Positions 50,956-60,203 of a stretch of 64,000 nt of DNA are shown one piece after another. The notes below the pieces were generated by a model. It was not told where the DNA came from. It saw nothing but the letters and a program-made list of their open reading frames with translations, and searched no databases. Made by a program: the position numbers and the translations under genes. Positions within the stretch are counted from its first letter, which is position 1. Each line of letters starts with the position of its first letter. This stretch comes from Mucilaginibacter yixingensis (GTDB lineage: Bacteria; Bacteroidota; Bacteroidia; Sphingobacteriales; Sphingobacteriaceae): the NCBI RefSeq assembly GCF_041080815.1, contig NZ_CP160205.1:4340001-4404000 (forward strand), in the 5' to 3' direction.

Positions 50956-52350
50956 CTAATGTTGATTACCTGTACCATCAGTTTGATAAGCACCCAGATC
51001 TTTACCCGGCAGGGTAATATCGGCGCCATAGGTACCGGTAGCAGTTACCGAATACAGCGGACTAAAGTCTGTACGACCTTTACCAATGAACGGAGAACCA
51101 GCCTGCAGTCTGAAGCTGGAGTTACCTACCATTACCGAACCAGGTTGCTGTACAGCGTATGATATTGGCACCAGAGTAGAAACGTAATCATACTGATCTA
51201 CATTGAAAAGGTAGAACATTGGGTTGTTTGTTTTTGGTGTGGTAGCACGCACATCGGTAGTAGCTTTACCTGTAGCCAGTAACGCAGGTTGACTGTCGGC
51301 AGCATAAAACTGATCTACAACAGGCTGGGCTGAACCATAGTAACCGTTGTAGCCGTATTTTACGTTAGCCACATCGGCATCCGCAGTAATGCGCAAACCG
51401 AAACGGCAGTTTACAATGAGGTTGTTATAGCAAAGGCCTTTAGCACCTTTTTCAAAGTCGATAGACCCACCACGGCCAGACTTGGTTTGACGATAACCGC
51501 CATCAATAATGGTATTGTTATAAACAACTGCATTACACTGAACAGCCGAGCCGCCAGAGTTAGAGATCTTCATGGCGTTGGTTGCAGAACCAATGAAAAC
51601 GTTGTAACCAATATCGGCCACGCTACCTGTTTTGATGTTGAAGAACTCGCCGCCTACACCGCCGCACAGCTCAAATGTGTTACGCATACAGCTAATGTGG
51701 CCGGCGCCTATCTGGATGTTATCATCCTTAGCGCCAAAGAACCACGAGTCTTCAATAATTACGTTTTTATTTACGTTGTTGTAGTAGATATTGAAACGCG
51801 GACCAGATGGGTAAATAGCCGGATCATCAGATGAACCTGCCGGTGCACCACCAAACTCTACGTGTGTCCATTTCAAGATCAGGTCGCCGCCTTTGCTGCC
51901 CGCCGCTACAGCCGGGGTACAGGTAATACCACCCCACCAGCCAAAAAACGGCTGATCATATTGCTGCTGGTTAGCCTGCGCGTGCAGGTCGGCTGCATTT
52001 TTTACGGTGATGTAGTTTGGCGCATCCTTAGTACCCAAGCTAATGAAGGTACCATGGCAAAAGATCTCCGGGCTGCTGTCGGCAGTTTTACCATCGCCTA
52101 AAACAATCAGGTGCACGCCACTCTGCATGGCCAACGTATCACCATCGTTAACGGTAACGTTGCTTTTAATATAATAAGTTTTACCGGCCAGCATGGTACC
52201 TTTTACTGTACCACTCAGGGTATCTTTTGTAATACCATTGGCTGTGTGCACAACGGCGGTAGAAACGCTTACCAGCTCAGATTTATGGCAGGCGCTGAAT
52301 GACAGGCCCAGGCCTATCAAAACAATCATTTGGTTAAATATTTTTTTCAT
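50956..52350 (-). CDS. Right-handed parallel beta-helix lipoprotein
   Basis: 464 aa. The leader ends in SFSACHK, a lipobox, so a lipid anchor is predicted. The middle (about 160-340) has repeated NxxNTxxx/VIIEDSWFFGAKDD/CMRNTFEL patterns of a pectate-lyase-like beta-helix. No obvious catalytic Asp cluster like GH28, so it may be a binding protein. It lies 14 bp after the TonB receptor and before the phosphatase; together they look like an uptake unit. Confidence 0.75.
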   Translation of the reverse strand: MKKIFNQMIVLIGLGLSFSACHKSELVSVSTAVVHTANGITKDTLSGTVKGTMLAGKTYYIKSNVTVNDGDTLAMQSGVHLIVLGDGKTADSSPEIFCHGTFISLGTKDAPNYITVKNAADLHAQANQQQYDQPFFGWWGGITCTPAVAAGSKGGDLILKWTHVEFGGAPAGSSDDPAIYPSGPRFNIYYNNVNKNVIIEDSWFFGAKDDNIQIGAGHISCMRNTFELCGGVGGEFFNIKTGSVADIGYNVFIGSATNAMKISNSGGSAVQCNAVVYNNTIIDGGYRQTKSGRGGSIDFEKGAKGLCYNNLIVNCRFGLRITADADVANVKYGYNGYYGSAQPVVDQFYAADSQPALLATGKATTDVRATTPKTNNPMFYLFNVDQYDYVSTLVPISYAVQQPGSVMVGNSSFRLQAGSPFIGKGRTDFSPLYSVTATGTYGADITLPGKDLGAYQTDGTGNQH

Positions 52351-52364
52351 CGCTCTGTTTGATT

Positions 52365-55181
52365 TTAGAATTTGTAATGAACACCTAAAATGTAGTATTG
52401 CAGGTAGTTGTCTTTACGCACAAAAGTGTTTTTGCCGGCTTCCTGATACTCAATTACCTGTCCGGTTGCACCGGCGCCTCCGTTAGGACCAGATGGTTGC
52501 GGATACGCCTGTTTAATAAACAGCTGGTAAGGGGTATTGAGCAGGTTGGTTGCTTTTGCGTAAACAAACAGGTGCTTGGTAATTTTCTTTTCGGCAGATA
52601 CGTCTAGCGTTACAAAAGCTTTCTGCCAGATATCGTTATTCAGATAGTTTGATACACTGTTAATGCGCTCGCCTGTATATACGGCCGATACCTGCGCATC
52701 CAGGCCTGTTTTTATGTCTTTATATAATAATGACAGGTTACCCAGGTGTTTAGACTGACCCTGTAGCGGACGGGTCTGATCTACCGTACGTTGTTGCGTG
52801 TTACCAGCAGCATCGCGATAGCGCTCTTGCTTAGGCGTGGTGATGTCTGACTGGGTGAAAGAGTAGTTAGCTCTGAAACCAAATTTGTTGATGTATTTGG
52901 TTGCATCCAGCTCAAAACCGTAGTTACGGGCAGTACCAAAGTTACCGGCTTCCAGTACCAGGTCTTTAGCGCTGCTTGATGGTACCAGGGCATACTCAAT
53001 CGGGTCTACTATACGTTTGTAGAACACGCCTGCCAGCAACTGGTCAAAACCTTTAGGGAAAAACTCGTAACGCAGGTCATAGTTATCGGCACGAGCCGGT
53101 TTTAAGTTAGGGTTACCATACTCCAGGTAATCAGCATCAGGGTCGCCGCTTACGTGTGGCACCAGCTCATAAAAGTTTGGACGGCTGATAGCTGCATAAT
53201 AAGTAGCATGCAAGCTTTGGTTATCAGTCAGGTTATATTTCAAAATAAAGCTTGGCAGCAGATCGCGGTACTTAATGTCACCGGTTTTACCGTTAAAGGT
53301 TTCTGGCAGCGCGTCAACCCAGCTTTGGCTGGTATGCTCATAACGCACACCGCCTGTTGCCTGGATACGGCCCGCAGTAAATTTAAACTGACCATAACCG
53401 GCGCCTACTTTTTCGCTGAAAGTATAGTTCAGCGGATCAAATGGTGTGCCCTGGGCGTTAATTACGTTCGGGTCAAAATTCAGGTTATCAACACCGGTGT
53501 AGTTCTGTGGTGCGGCCAGGCGCAGGGTATAATCGTCAAAAGTGCTGTTACGACTTTTATCGCGATACATACCACCGGCGCTAAACTCTACTTTGGTGTC
53601 AAATATCTTTGGTACATATACAAAGTTCAGGTAACCGCTCTTATCCTCATCGGTATTGTAAGCAAAAGTAGCGTCATAAGCACCAGAGGCGTCAACAGTT
53701 AAAGGCTCCTGGGTTACGTTACCGCCAGGTTGCAAGGTACGGCTGGTTACCAGGTTAAGCTGATAGCGATTCTCGTTATCGGTTGCTTTTGAGTAAACGC
53801 CGGTCCAGTTAACACTCAGGTTTTCGGCCAGGCGATGATCGCCATGCAGTGAGAAGTTGGCAATCTGCTCCACGCTGCGGATGCTGCGCGGGCTCTCTTT
53901 AACACGGCCCTGGCCAATGCCGGTGCGTTGCAGCACCAGGTCGGTATCTGAAGTAAAACGATATTGATTTTGAGCCAGATTGATGTAGGCCGCATCTAAC
54001 ACCAGTTTGTTACGGTCGTTAATACGATAATCAAAGCGACCAACTAAACCGGTACGCTGCTGCTCGGTGCTGTATTGTCTTGCAGAAATGCTGGTTAACT
54101 TTGGCTGGTTGGTATATAAGTCAACATCGGTACCAAAAAAAGTGCTTTTGGTGGTTTTATAGTTATCCTGATAGCTTAAAGAAACCAATGCACCCAGCTT
54201 TTTGTCGTTGGTACGACCGCCTAAATTCAGGCCGGCAATTAAACCCATTGGCATTTTAGAATTGGTGTAATGCGCGGGGTTTTTAGAAAAATCATTGGTG
54301 CTGGCGGTATAGCTTAAACCGTTGTTAACGCGTGGTGAGCGAACGGTTACATCGTTATCGCCAAATTTGGTGTAGCCATTGTTCATTACCGCTTGCGATA
54401 AGCCTAAACCCAGGTTAGCGTTTACGGTAAAGTGGTCTGGCGCTTCTTTCAACACCATATTAATACCACCGGCAATGGCATCACCTTCCATAGACGGGGT
54501 AAGTGATTTGTAAACCTCCAGGCGGTCAATAATGTCAGCCGGGAAGATATCCAGCGGCACATAACGGGTTTTGTTATCCGGGCTTGGAATTTTATAGCCG
54601 TTGATGAGGGTGTAAGTATAGCGTTTCTCCATACCACGGATGATGGCATACTGGCCCTCGCCATTGCTGCTGCGCTCAAGCGCTACGCCAGATACACGCT
54701 GGGTAACGTTAGCTACCGTAATATCTGGCGATGCTTCAATGGTTTTTGATGAAACAGCGTTCAACACCTGGTCTGAGCGTTGCTCAACACGGCGCGCTGC
54801 TTGTTCAGTATCATTACCCAGACGGGCGGTGATAGCAACCTCGCGCAGTTGGCTGCCAGCATCTTCCAGTTGGAAAGTTACGGCGCTGGTGGTGCCTTCG
54901 GCTACCTCGGCATCTTTTTTAGCGTCTTTGTAGGAGATATACTTCACCTGCACCTCATAGCTGCCGGTTGGTACGTTCTTAAACATAAAAGTACCGTCAA
55001 GACCGGTACCTGTGGCCAAAATTCGGCCGGTTTTCTTGTTTTGGATACGCACGGTAGCGCCAATCATGGGCTCGTGCGATTTCTTGTCCGTCACAACGCC
55101 TCTAAGCGAGCCGCCGGCGTAGGCAAGGCCTGTAATGAGGAGGGAAAGAAAAAGCAGGGGGAAAAATCTTTTCATATACAC
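52365..55181 (-). CDS. TonB-dependent receptor
   Basis: 938 aa. Signal peptide (MYMKRFFPLLFLSLLITGLAYA), then a carboxypeptidase-regulatory-like domain (LRGVVTDKKSHEPMIGATVRI, about 26-110). The plug domain follows (about 125-245, VSGVALERSSNGEGQYAIIR) and a barrel with aromatic C-terminal strand ending YILGVHYKF. It lacks the SusC-specific plug signature, and a SusD partner is absent, so it is a classical TBDT. First gene of a three-gene unit with a beta-helix lipoprotein and a MINPP-like phosphatase. Confidence 0.93.
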   Translation of the reverse strand: MYMKRFFPLLFLSLLITGLAYAGGSLRGVVTDKKSHEPMIGATVRIQNKKTGRILATGTGLDGTFMFKNVPTGSYEVQVKYISYKDAKKDAEVAEGTTSAVTFQLEDAGSQLREVAITARLGNDTEQAARRVEQRSDQVLNAVSSKTIEASPDITVANVTQRVSGVALERSSNGEGQYAIIRGMEKRYTYTLINGYKIPSPDNKTRYVPLDIFPADIIDRLEVYKSLTPSMEGDAIAGGINMVLKEAPDHFTVNANLGLGLSQAVMNNGYTKFGDNDVTVRSPRVNNGLSYTASTNDFSKNPAHYTNSKMPMGLIAGLNLGGRTNDKKLGALVSLSYQDNYKTTKSTFFGTDVDLYTNQPKLTSISARQYSTEQQRTGLVGRFDYRINDRNKLVLDAAYINLAQNQYRFTSDTDLVLQRTGIGQGRVKESPRSIRSVEQIANFSLHGDHRLAENLSVNWTGVYSKATDNENRYQLNLVTSRTLQPGGNVTQEPLTVDASGAYDATFAYNTDEDKSGYLNFVYVPKIFDTKVEFSAGGMYRDKSRNSTFDDYTLRLAAPQNYTGVDNLNFDPNVINAQGTPFDPLNYTFSEKVGAGYGQFKFTAGRIQATGGVRYEHTSQSWVDALPETFNGKTGDIKYRDLLPSFILKYNLTDNQSLHATYYAAISRPNFYELVPHVSGDPDADYLEYGNPNLKPARADNYDLRYEFFPKGFDQLLAGVFYKRIVDPIEYALVPSSSAKDLVLEAGNFGTARNYGFELDATKYINKFGFRANYSFTQSDITTPKQERYRDAAGNTQQRTVDQTRPLQGQSKHLGNLSLLYKDIKTGLDAQVSAVYTGERINSVSNYLNNDIWQKAFVTLDVSAEKKITKHLFVYAKATNLLNTPYQLFIKQAYPQPSGPNGGAGATGQVIEYQEAGKNTFVRKDNYLQYYILGVHYKF

Positions 55182-55198
55182 TGGGGGATTTCAGTGCG

Positions 55199-55232
55199 CA
55201 AAGAAACCCCGGGTGTATAATCTAAAGATCAA
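55199..55232 (-). promoter_or_regulatory. Promoter of the TonB receptor operon
   Basis: -33 TTG (55232-55230), 23-nt spacer, -7 TTTCTTTG (55206-55199), one mismatch to consensus. It lies 18 bp before the start codon, so the leader would be about 10 nt. An inverted repeat CAGCGTT/AACGCTG (55235-55259) sits immediately upstream, a possible operator. Confidence 0.55.
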
Positions 55233-55307
55233 CACAGCGTTAACGAATTGCAAACGCTGGCAACAACTACGTAAAAGTCAGTTTTTGGTTCCGAGAAAGT
55301 AACTTAA

Positions 55308-55589
55308 TTACTCTACGGTGACAGTCAATCCTTCTTGCTGAAGGATCTTACGATACACTTCCATCTCTGTAAATGAACCTTCTAACACCGCACATTTACC
55401 TTCGGTATGTACCTTCCAGGCAATCTTCTCGGCTTGAGTTTCATTATAATCCAGATATTTTACCATGCAATGAATCACATGGTCGAACGTGTTGAAATCA
55501 TCGTTCCACAAAATAAGGCGGTGCATTTCTTTAAGACTCGCCAGCAACTCTTCGAACGTAAACGTCTGTTCCTGTACCTCGGTTGGCAT
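55308..55589 (-). CDS. clpS: ATP-dependent Clp protease adaptor ClpS
   Basis: 93 aa. N-end-rule adaptor that hands substrates to ClpA/ClpC. Family signatures LILWNDDFNTFDHVIHCM (residues about 31-48) and the C-terminal HTEGKCAVLEG. The -7 box TAATTTTG at 55604-55597 ends 7 bp before the ATG, implying a nearly leaderless mRNA. It stands alone; clp genes are not in this window. Confidence 0.93.
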   Translation of the reverse strand: MPTEVQEQTFTFEELLASLKEMHRLILWNDDFNTFDHVIHCMVKYLDYNETQAEKIAWKVHTEGKCAVLEGSFTEMEVYRKILQQEGLTVTVE

Positions 55590-55679
55590 ATGGATGCAAA
55601 ATTAATCAAAGCCTCGCAATATTTATGTTAAATATCTGTTGAATGGGCATCACAGTTAAAAATAATTTCAATACCCCGA

Positions 55680-56567
55680 ATGAAAAGCTCTGTTATTGCC
55701 TGCACTATGGGTGCGCTGCTGGCTGGTCACCTGGCTTCAGCACAAACAAAAAACCCGAAAGAGATACTTACCCCGCCGCCTGCCAATGTAAAAATTGATG
55801 GCAGCCTTGATGATTGGGCAGATAGCCTGCGTTATTATAACGAAGAGAAAAAGCTAAACTTTACGCTGGCTAACGATAAGGACAACCTTTACATGGCCAT
55901 CCGCGTGAACGACCGTACCGAACAAATCCGCATTATGCAGGCGGGTATTACTTTTGGCATCAACACCAAGGGCAGCAAAAAAGACATGTACTCGCTCACC
56001 TTTCCCGGTGGTGGGCAAAGCGGCGGGCCGGGTGCTTTTTCGGTTCACCATGCAGACGGCCAGCAACCCACACAAGAAGACCGCGATGAAATGCTGCATG
56101 CGCGCCTTACCAAACTGCACGATATTAAAGTGACCGGCTTTAAAAGCATTGAGGGCGATATGATTACTACTACCAACACCTACGGCATCAAAGCGGCCAT
56201 GAATTATGATGCCGATGGCTATCTGGTGTGCGAGATGGAAATACCATTTAAATTATTTGATGAGTTTAACGCCGCTAAGAAAGAGTGGGCTTTTAATTTT
56301 AAAATTAATGCGATGACCCGACCTACACCAAACGGCCAGGGTAATGGCGAAGGCATGAGTGGTGGAGGTATGCGCGGCGGAATGGGCGGCGGTGGCGGCA
56401 TGCATGGCGGCCGCGGTGGTGGTGGTGGTATGGGCGGCGGCATGCGCGGTGGCCGTGGCGGCGGTATGGGCGGCGAACGCCTTGACGGTGCAGGCGGCAG
56501 TGCAGATCGCGCGGAACTGTTTAAATCTGTGGATTTCTGGGAGAAATTCTGGCTGGGCGGATTTTAG
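55680..56567 (+). CDS. Secreted protein with Gly-rich C-terminal tail
   Basis: 295 aa. A signal peptide-like start (MKSSVIACTMGALLAGHLASA) is followed by a beta-sandwich resembling CBM9-type domains (VKIDGSLDDWADSLRYYNEE, NLYMAIRVNDRTEQ). Residues about 222-275 are almost entirely Gly with Met, His and Arg (GMRGGMGGGGGMHGGRGGGG), a low-complexity segment. No catalytic residues recognised. It may bind sugars or metals (inference). Confidence 0.7.
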   Translation: MKSSVIACTMGALLAGHLASAQTKNPKEILTPPPANVKIDGSLDDWADSLRYYNEEKKLNFTLANDKDNLYMAIRVNDRTEQIRIMQAGITFGINTKGSKKDMYSLTFPGGGQSGGPGAFSVHHADGQQPTQEDRDEMLHARLTKLHDIKVTGFKSIEGDMITTTNTYGIKAAMNYDADGYLVCEMEIPFKLFDEFNAAKKEWAFNFKINAMTRPTPNGQGNGEGMSGGGMRGGMGGGGGMHGGRGGGGGMGGGMRGGRGGGMGGERLDGAGGSADRAELFKSVDFWEKFWLGGF

Positions 56568-56582
56568 TCAATCGCTATAAAA

Positions 56583-56622
56583 AAAGGTGTCATCCCTCTC
56601 CTTCGTTCGGGATGACACCTTT
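56583..56622. terminator. Shared terminator between convergent genes
   Basis: AAAGGTGTCATCCC / GGGATGACACCTTT, perfect 14-bp stem with a 12-nt loop, T-runs on both strands. A shorter member of the GTCATCCCGAACG repeat family. Confidence 0.85.
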
Positions 56623-56647
56623 ATAGATTCAAAACTGCCTTTGATAT

Positions 56648-59365
56648 TTACTGTACCTTATAATGGTAAACCGTGCGGCCAAGGTTGCCGTCGCCGTCAA
56701 TACCTTCAATTACTACCTTGTAGCTACCTTTGCCATCGGCATTAAAATAATCGATCGTTGCCTTACCTTCTTTGCTGGTAGTGATGTTTGGCTTCCAGTA
56801 AATGGTGCTGCGCAGATCGGCCATTTGCTTGTTAACCTTCGGGTCGTCATAACGCGGTGCATAAAACTCGCGGGTACGGTAATACCCCTGCGGCCTGAAG
56901 GCCAGAATACCCGGTGCATAAATAATTCTATCGTTCAGCTCGGCACCTTTTTTCAGGTTAATTACCAGCACACCGGCTCCACCGCGCGAGCCATAAATGG
57001 CGGTATTGCCTGGCGTACGTAAAACCTCAACGCTGCTTACATCTTGCGGATTGATTTGCCCCAGATAATCCGGATCCATGTATATTCCATCAACAATAAT
57101 CTGCATAGGCGTACTAGGACTACGGGTAGAATATGCCTGACCATTTATAAAATTAACAAATGGCACCTTGCCCTGTAAACACATATCCAGCGTAGGGCAA
57201 GTCGTTAAATCGGTACTTTTAACAACCATATCTGCGTTGCCGGGACCATTCAGGTTTGATGAGTTTTCTAACTTAGGTTTGGGTTTGTCTCTAATCACCA
57301 CCTCTTTTAACATGGTGTTATGATCGCCTTGTCCATATTTAATTTGCTCGCGATAGAGGTCTTTACTGCTTACCAGGTAATTATTTAAATTCTTATTGAT
57401 GCTGATCTGTATATCAGGTGCGTTTTTATTAGGAATGGTAACCGGCTTGGTCATACCATCCAGCACAATATCCACATCCTTTTTACCCTTGTCTGTGCGG
57501 GCCTGCACGGCAACTTTTAGGCTGTCTGCAAAAATCAGATTGTCAAAAGAGAAATGTCCGTTTGCATCGGCAACTGTATCTACCAGGAGCATAGAACCGC
57601 CGGACGATATCATCATCACTTTAGCACCCGGCACCGGTTTGCCGCTCTTTTTAATGGTGCCAGATATGGCCAACGATTTTTCGGGTTTAAATGACAGCGG
57701 CTGGAACATATCATTCAGCAGATCTTTCCACACAAAACGGCGGTAGCCCTGGGTCATCATCAGCACGTCCAGATCTATACGGGTTTGTGCACTTGGAGTG
57801 GCAAAATAATAGTTTGGCTTTTCTATATACCCTTTCAGATCTGATGTTAACAGGATGGTAGATAGAATGGTTGTCTCGTCATCTTCATCAATCGTCACCT
57901 TACTTTCGTCGGTCACCGCGGCAGATAAGGCCGCCATTGCAGGATTACCAGCGTCAGCTGCACCAAGATTCAACGTTACTTTTTCGCGTGATGCGTAGGC
58001 TTGCTTGTCTGAGCTTACGTTGATATTGAGCAGGTCGTTATTTTGTATAAATACCAAGCGCTCTGCAACCGGCTGCCCAGCAACATCAAACAAAGTAAAC
58101 TGTACTATACCTGTATGAAATTTACTTTTTGCCACCCGCGCTGCAAAAGCCTGATTATTAATATTGCTTTTTGCCGCATAACAAACAACTCCGTTTTGCT
58201 GGGCTACAACACTTATTGGCTTACCGTTGGCTGCTTGTGCAATATCTTCAGTTGCGGCTACCCTTACCGCAAGTGCATCGCTCTCGTTATTTGTTACCGC
58301 AAGTTGATAGCCGCTGGCAGTTGGAGCAGGTAGTGCCACTGTACTTTGCGATCCATCTGCAAAAGTAATATTGGCTTTGTAGGTTTTACCAGCTTCGGGC
58401 AGCAGCGTAAAATACCCCATGCCCAAATGTTTGGTTTCAATAGGCGTTACCTCGTTATTTTCATTATCGGTAACGCTGCCTTTAATAACAGCGCCCAGAC
58501 CATCGGCACCAGTGGCTTTAAATGCAACGCGCGAAGGTAATCCGGCAACCAACGTACCACCCTCGGGGAAAAACTGCACATCAACTTTTGATGATGATGC
58601 TTTTACCGGAATATCCTTCTCGGCAGTTTTTTTATCCTCGTAAGCAATGGTAGTATTAATATGGCCAGTTTTAAAAGGATTGGCCGCATTGCTGGTAAAG
58701 GTTACATGTATCATCCCCTTCTCGTCGGTGAGACCTTTTCCCCTGGCTGCATCTTTAGTATCCAGCTGAACCACGTAGGTTACATTTTTAGCCACGTATG
58801 GGTTGCCTTTCAAATCTTTATAGATAATGTCGGCAGTAATTTGCTGTTTACCATTTACGGTTGCATAATGATAATTGGCATCTGTAAGCACTGTATTATC
58901 AATTACATTGCCAATGGTTACTACCTTATCAAAAAAGTAAACCTCGCCGGCATTACGCATATAGTTGGTGTAGGCTCTGATGCGGTAGTTACCTGCCTGC
59001 AACGTGTCGTTCAGCGCAAAATCTCCCCAGGTTATGCCAGACTCAATGGGTAACTTAACGCTTTGTTTAACAGAATCACGTTCATCTATCAGCTCTACAT
59101 TCAGCAGCTTACTTAATGCAGAAAGCTGGTGCTGCGGCCCAACGGTTACATAGGCTTTAAACCAGATGTTCTCGCCACTGGCATAATAGGGCTTATCTAA
59201 TTGCAGATAAACTTTCTCCTGCGGATTGTTGTCTGCCCATTTATTAAGCTGCGTAATTATTTTAGTAATAGGATCGTCGTCGGCCCTGATAAAGCTTAAC
59301 GCCAACAGCGCCAGCGGAAGAGCTAGAAATAGGGCCAGATGTTTTTTAGGTTTGGTTAGGTTCAT
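56648..59365 (-). CDS. Large secreted protein with MG2-like and TonB-plug-like domains
   Basis: 905 aa with an N-terminal signal/anchor. Residues about 50-140, with EKVYLQLDKPYYASGENIWF, resemble the MG2 domain of alpha-2-macroglobulin-like proteins. Middle Ig-like repeats follow (several 'SGTIKKSGKPVPGAKVMM'-type). Near the C-terminus (about 700-820) is a TonB plug-like segment with IIVDGIYMDPDYLGQINPQD and ASVEVLRTPGNTAIYGSRGG-type signature (SSVEVLRTPGNTAIYGSRGG). No barrel follows, so it is not a receptor. Role unknown; the family is common in Bacteroidetes. Confidence 0.75.
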   Translation of the reverse strand: MNLTKPKKHLALFLALPLALLALSFIRADDDPITKIITQLNKWADNNPQEKVYLQLDKPYYASGENIWFKAYVTVGPQHQLSALSKLLNVELIDERDSVKQSVKLPIESGITWGDFALNDTLQAGNYRIRAYTNYMRNAGEVYFFDKVVTIGNVIDNTVLTDANYHYATVNGKQQITADIIYKDLKGNPYVAKNVTYVVQLDTKDAARGKGLTDEKGMIHVTFTSNAANPFKTGHINTTIAYEDKKTAEKDIPVKASSSKVDVQFFPEGGTLVAGLPSRVAFKATGADGLGAVIKGSVTDNENNEVTPIETKHLGMGYFTLLPEAGKTYKANITFADGSQSTVALPAPTASGYQLAVTNNESDALAVRVAATEDIAQAANGKPISVVAQQNGVVCYAAKSNINNQAFAARVAKSKFHTGIVQFTLFDVAGQPVAERLVFIQNNDLLNINVSSDKQAYASREKVTLNLGAADAGNPAMAALSAAVTDESKVTIDEDDETTILSTILLTSDLKGYIEKPNYYFATPSAQTRIDLDVLMMTQGYRRFVWKDLLNDMFQPLSFKPEKSLAISGTIKKSGKPVPGAKVMMISSGGSMLLVDTVADANGHFSFDNLIFADSLKVAVQARTDKGKKDVDIVLDGMTKPVTIPNKNAPDIQISINKNLNNYLVSSKDLYREQIKYGQGDHNTMLKEVVIRDKPKPKLENSSNLNGPGNADMVVKSTDLTTCPTLDMCLQGKVPFVNFINGQAYSTRSPSTPMQIIVDGIYMDPDYLGQINPQDVSSVEVLRTPGNTAIYGSRGGAGVLVINLKKGAELNDRIIYAPGILAFRPQGYYRTREFYAPRYDDPKVNKQMADLRSTIYWKPNITTSKEGKATIDYFNADGKGSYKVVIEGIDGDGNLGRTVYHYKVQ

Positions 59366-59457
59366 AGCCCGTAAAATTATACAACTAATTCATTTGTAAC
59401 GAACAACAAGCCCATGACGCTGCGGACTTTAACGTCATTTTCATAGAATCTTCATGA

Positions 59458-59594
59458 AACCACGATTTAACGGATTTTTAGGATTTACAGGATTTTACTT
59501 TAAACGACAAATTGGAGCATAAGCAGCATAATGCTTGTGCTTCTTTAATGATCAGCATCCTGTAAAGCTTAAAAGCCCGTTAAATCCTGGCTCA
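59458..59594. repeat. Inverted repeat, AGGATTTAACGG family
   Basis: ACGATTTAACGGATTTTTAG and GATTTACAGGATTTT face GCATCCTGTAAAGC and GCCCGTTAAATCCTGG. Inside is AGCATAAGCAGCATAATGCTTGTGCT, a second small hairpin. The right end starts at the dcd stop codon. Confidence 0.75.
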
Positions 59595-60128
59595 AAAAGT
59601 ATTCTTCCACATCATACTTTCTACCGGTTTGGTGGTAGGTTTGTTGTACTTGGCGTTGTCTTTAGAGTTGTACGTGGTTTCAATATCGCCTTCTACCACA
59701 AAATAGATCAACTGACCTATAGGCATGCCTGCGTAAATACGTACGGGTTGCGCGCAGCTGATCTCAAGCGTCCAGGTGTTGCAAAAGCCCACATCACCCT
59801 TACCGGCAGTGGCGTGGATATCGATGCCCAAACGACCGGTGCTTGATTTACCTTCCAAAAAAGGCACATGGCGATGAGTTTCGGTATACTCCAGGGTTAC
59901 GCCCAGATAAAGGGTGCCGGGATGCAATACATAACCATCTTTAGGTATCTCGAAATAATCAATCTCGTTATGCAATTTGGCATCCAGTACGCGATTGCGG
60001 TAAGTAGCCAGGTATTTGCCCAGGTGTACGTCGTAAGAGTTGGTGCCCAGGCACTCGCTTCGGTAGGGTTCAATGATGATATTTCCCCTATCAATTTCTT
60101 CGAGGATGCGCTTATCTGATAAAATCAT
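59592..60128 (-). CDS. dcd: dCTP deaminase
   Basis: 178 aa. Converts dCTP to dUTP for thymidylate synthesis (the monofunctional form cannot be told apart from the deaminase-dUTPase type here). Signatures: GTNSYDVHLGKYLATY, FLEGKSSTGRLGIDIHATAGKGDVGFCNTWTLE with the catalytic Glu, and MPIGQLIYF. Divergent from the phosphopantetheinyl transferase gene. Confidence 0.93.
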   Translation of the reverse strand: MILSDKRILEEIDRGNIIIEPYRSECLGTNSYDVHLGKYLATYRNRVLDAKLHNEIDYFEIPKDGYVLHPGTLYLGVTLEYTETHRHVPFLEGKSSTGRLGIDIHATAGKGDVGFCNTWTLEISCAQPVRIYAGMPIGQLIYFVVEGDIETTYNSKDNAKYNKPTTKPVESMMWKNTF

Positions 60129-60170
60129 TTTGGGCTGACGTTGGACGGTCTAAATTATCATTATTTCACC

Positions 60171-60178
60171 TAATTTTG
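60171..60178 (+). promoter_or_regulatory. -7 box of the phosphopantetheinyl transferase gene
   Basis: TAATTTTG, 26 bp before the ATG. The nearest TTG is 27 nt upstream, just outside normal spacing, so support is moderate. Confidence 0.4.
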
Positions 60179-60203
60179 TCAGGCTTTTTGCAATTTTACT
60201 TTT

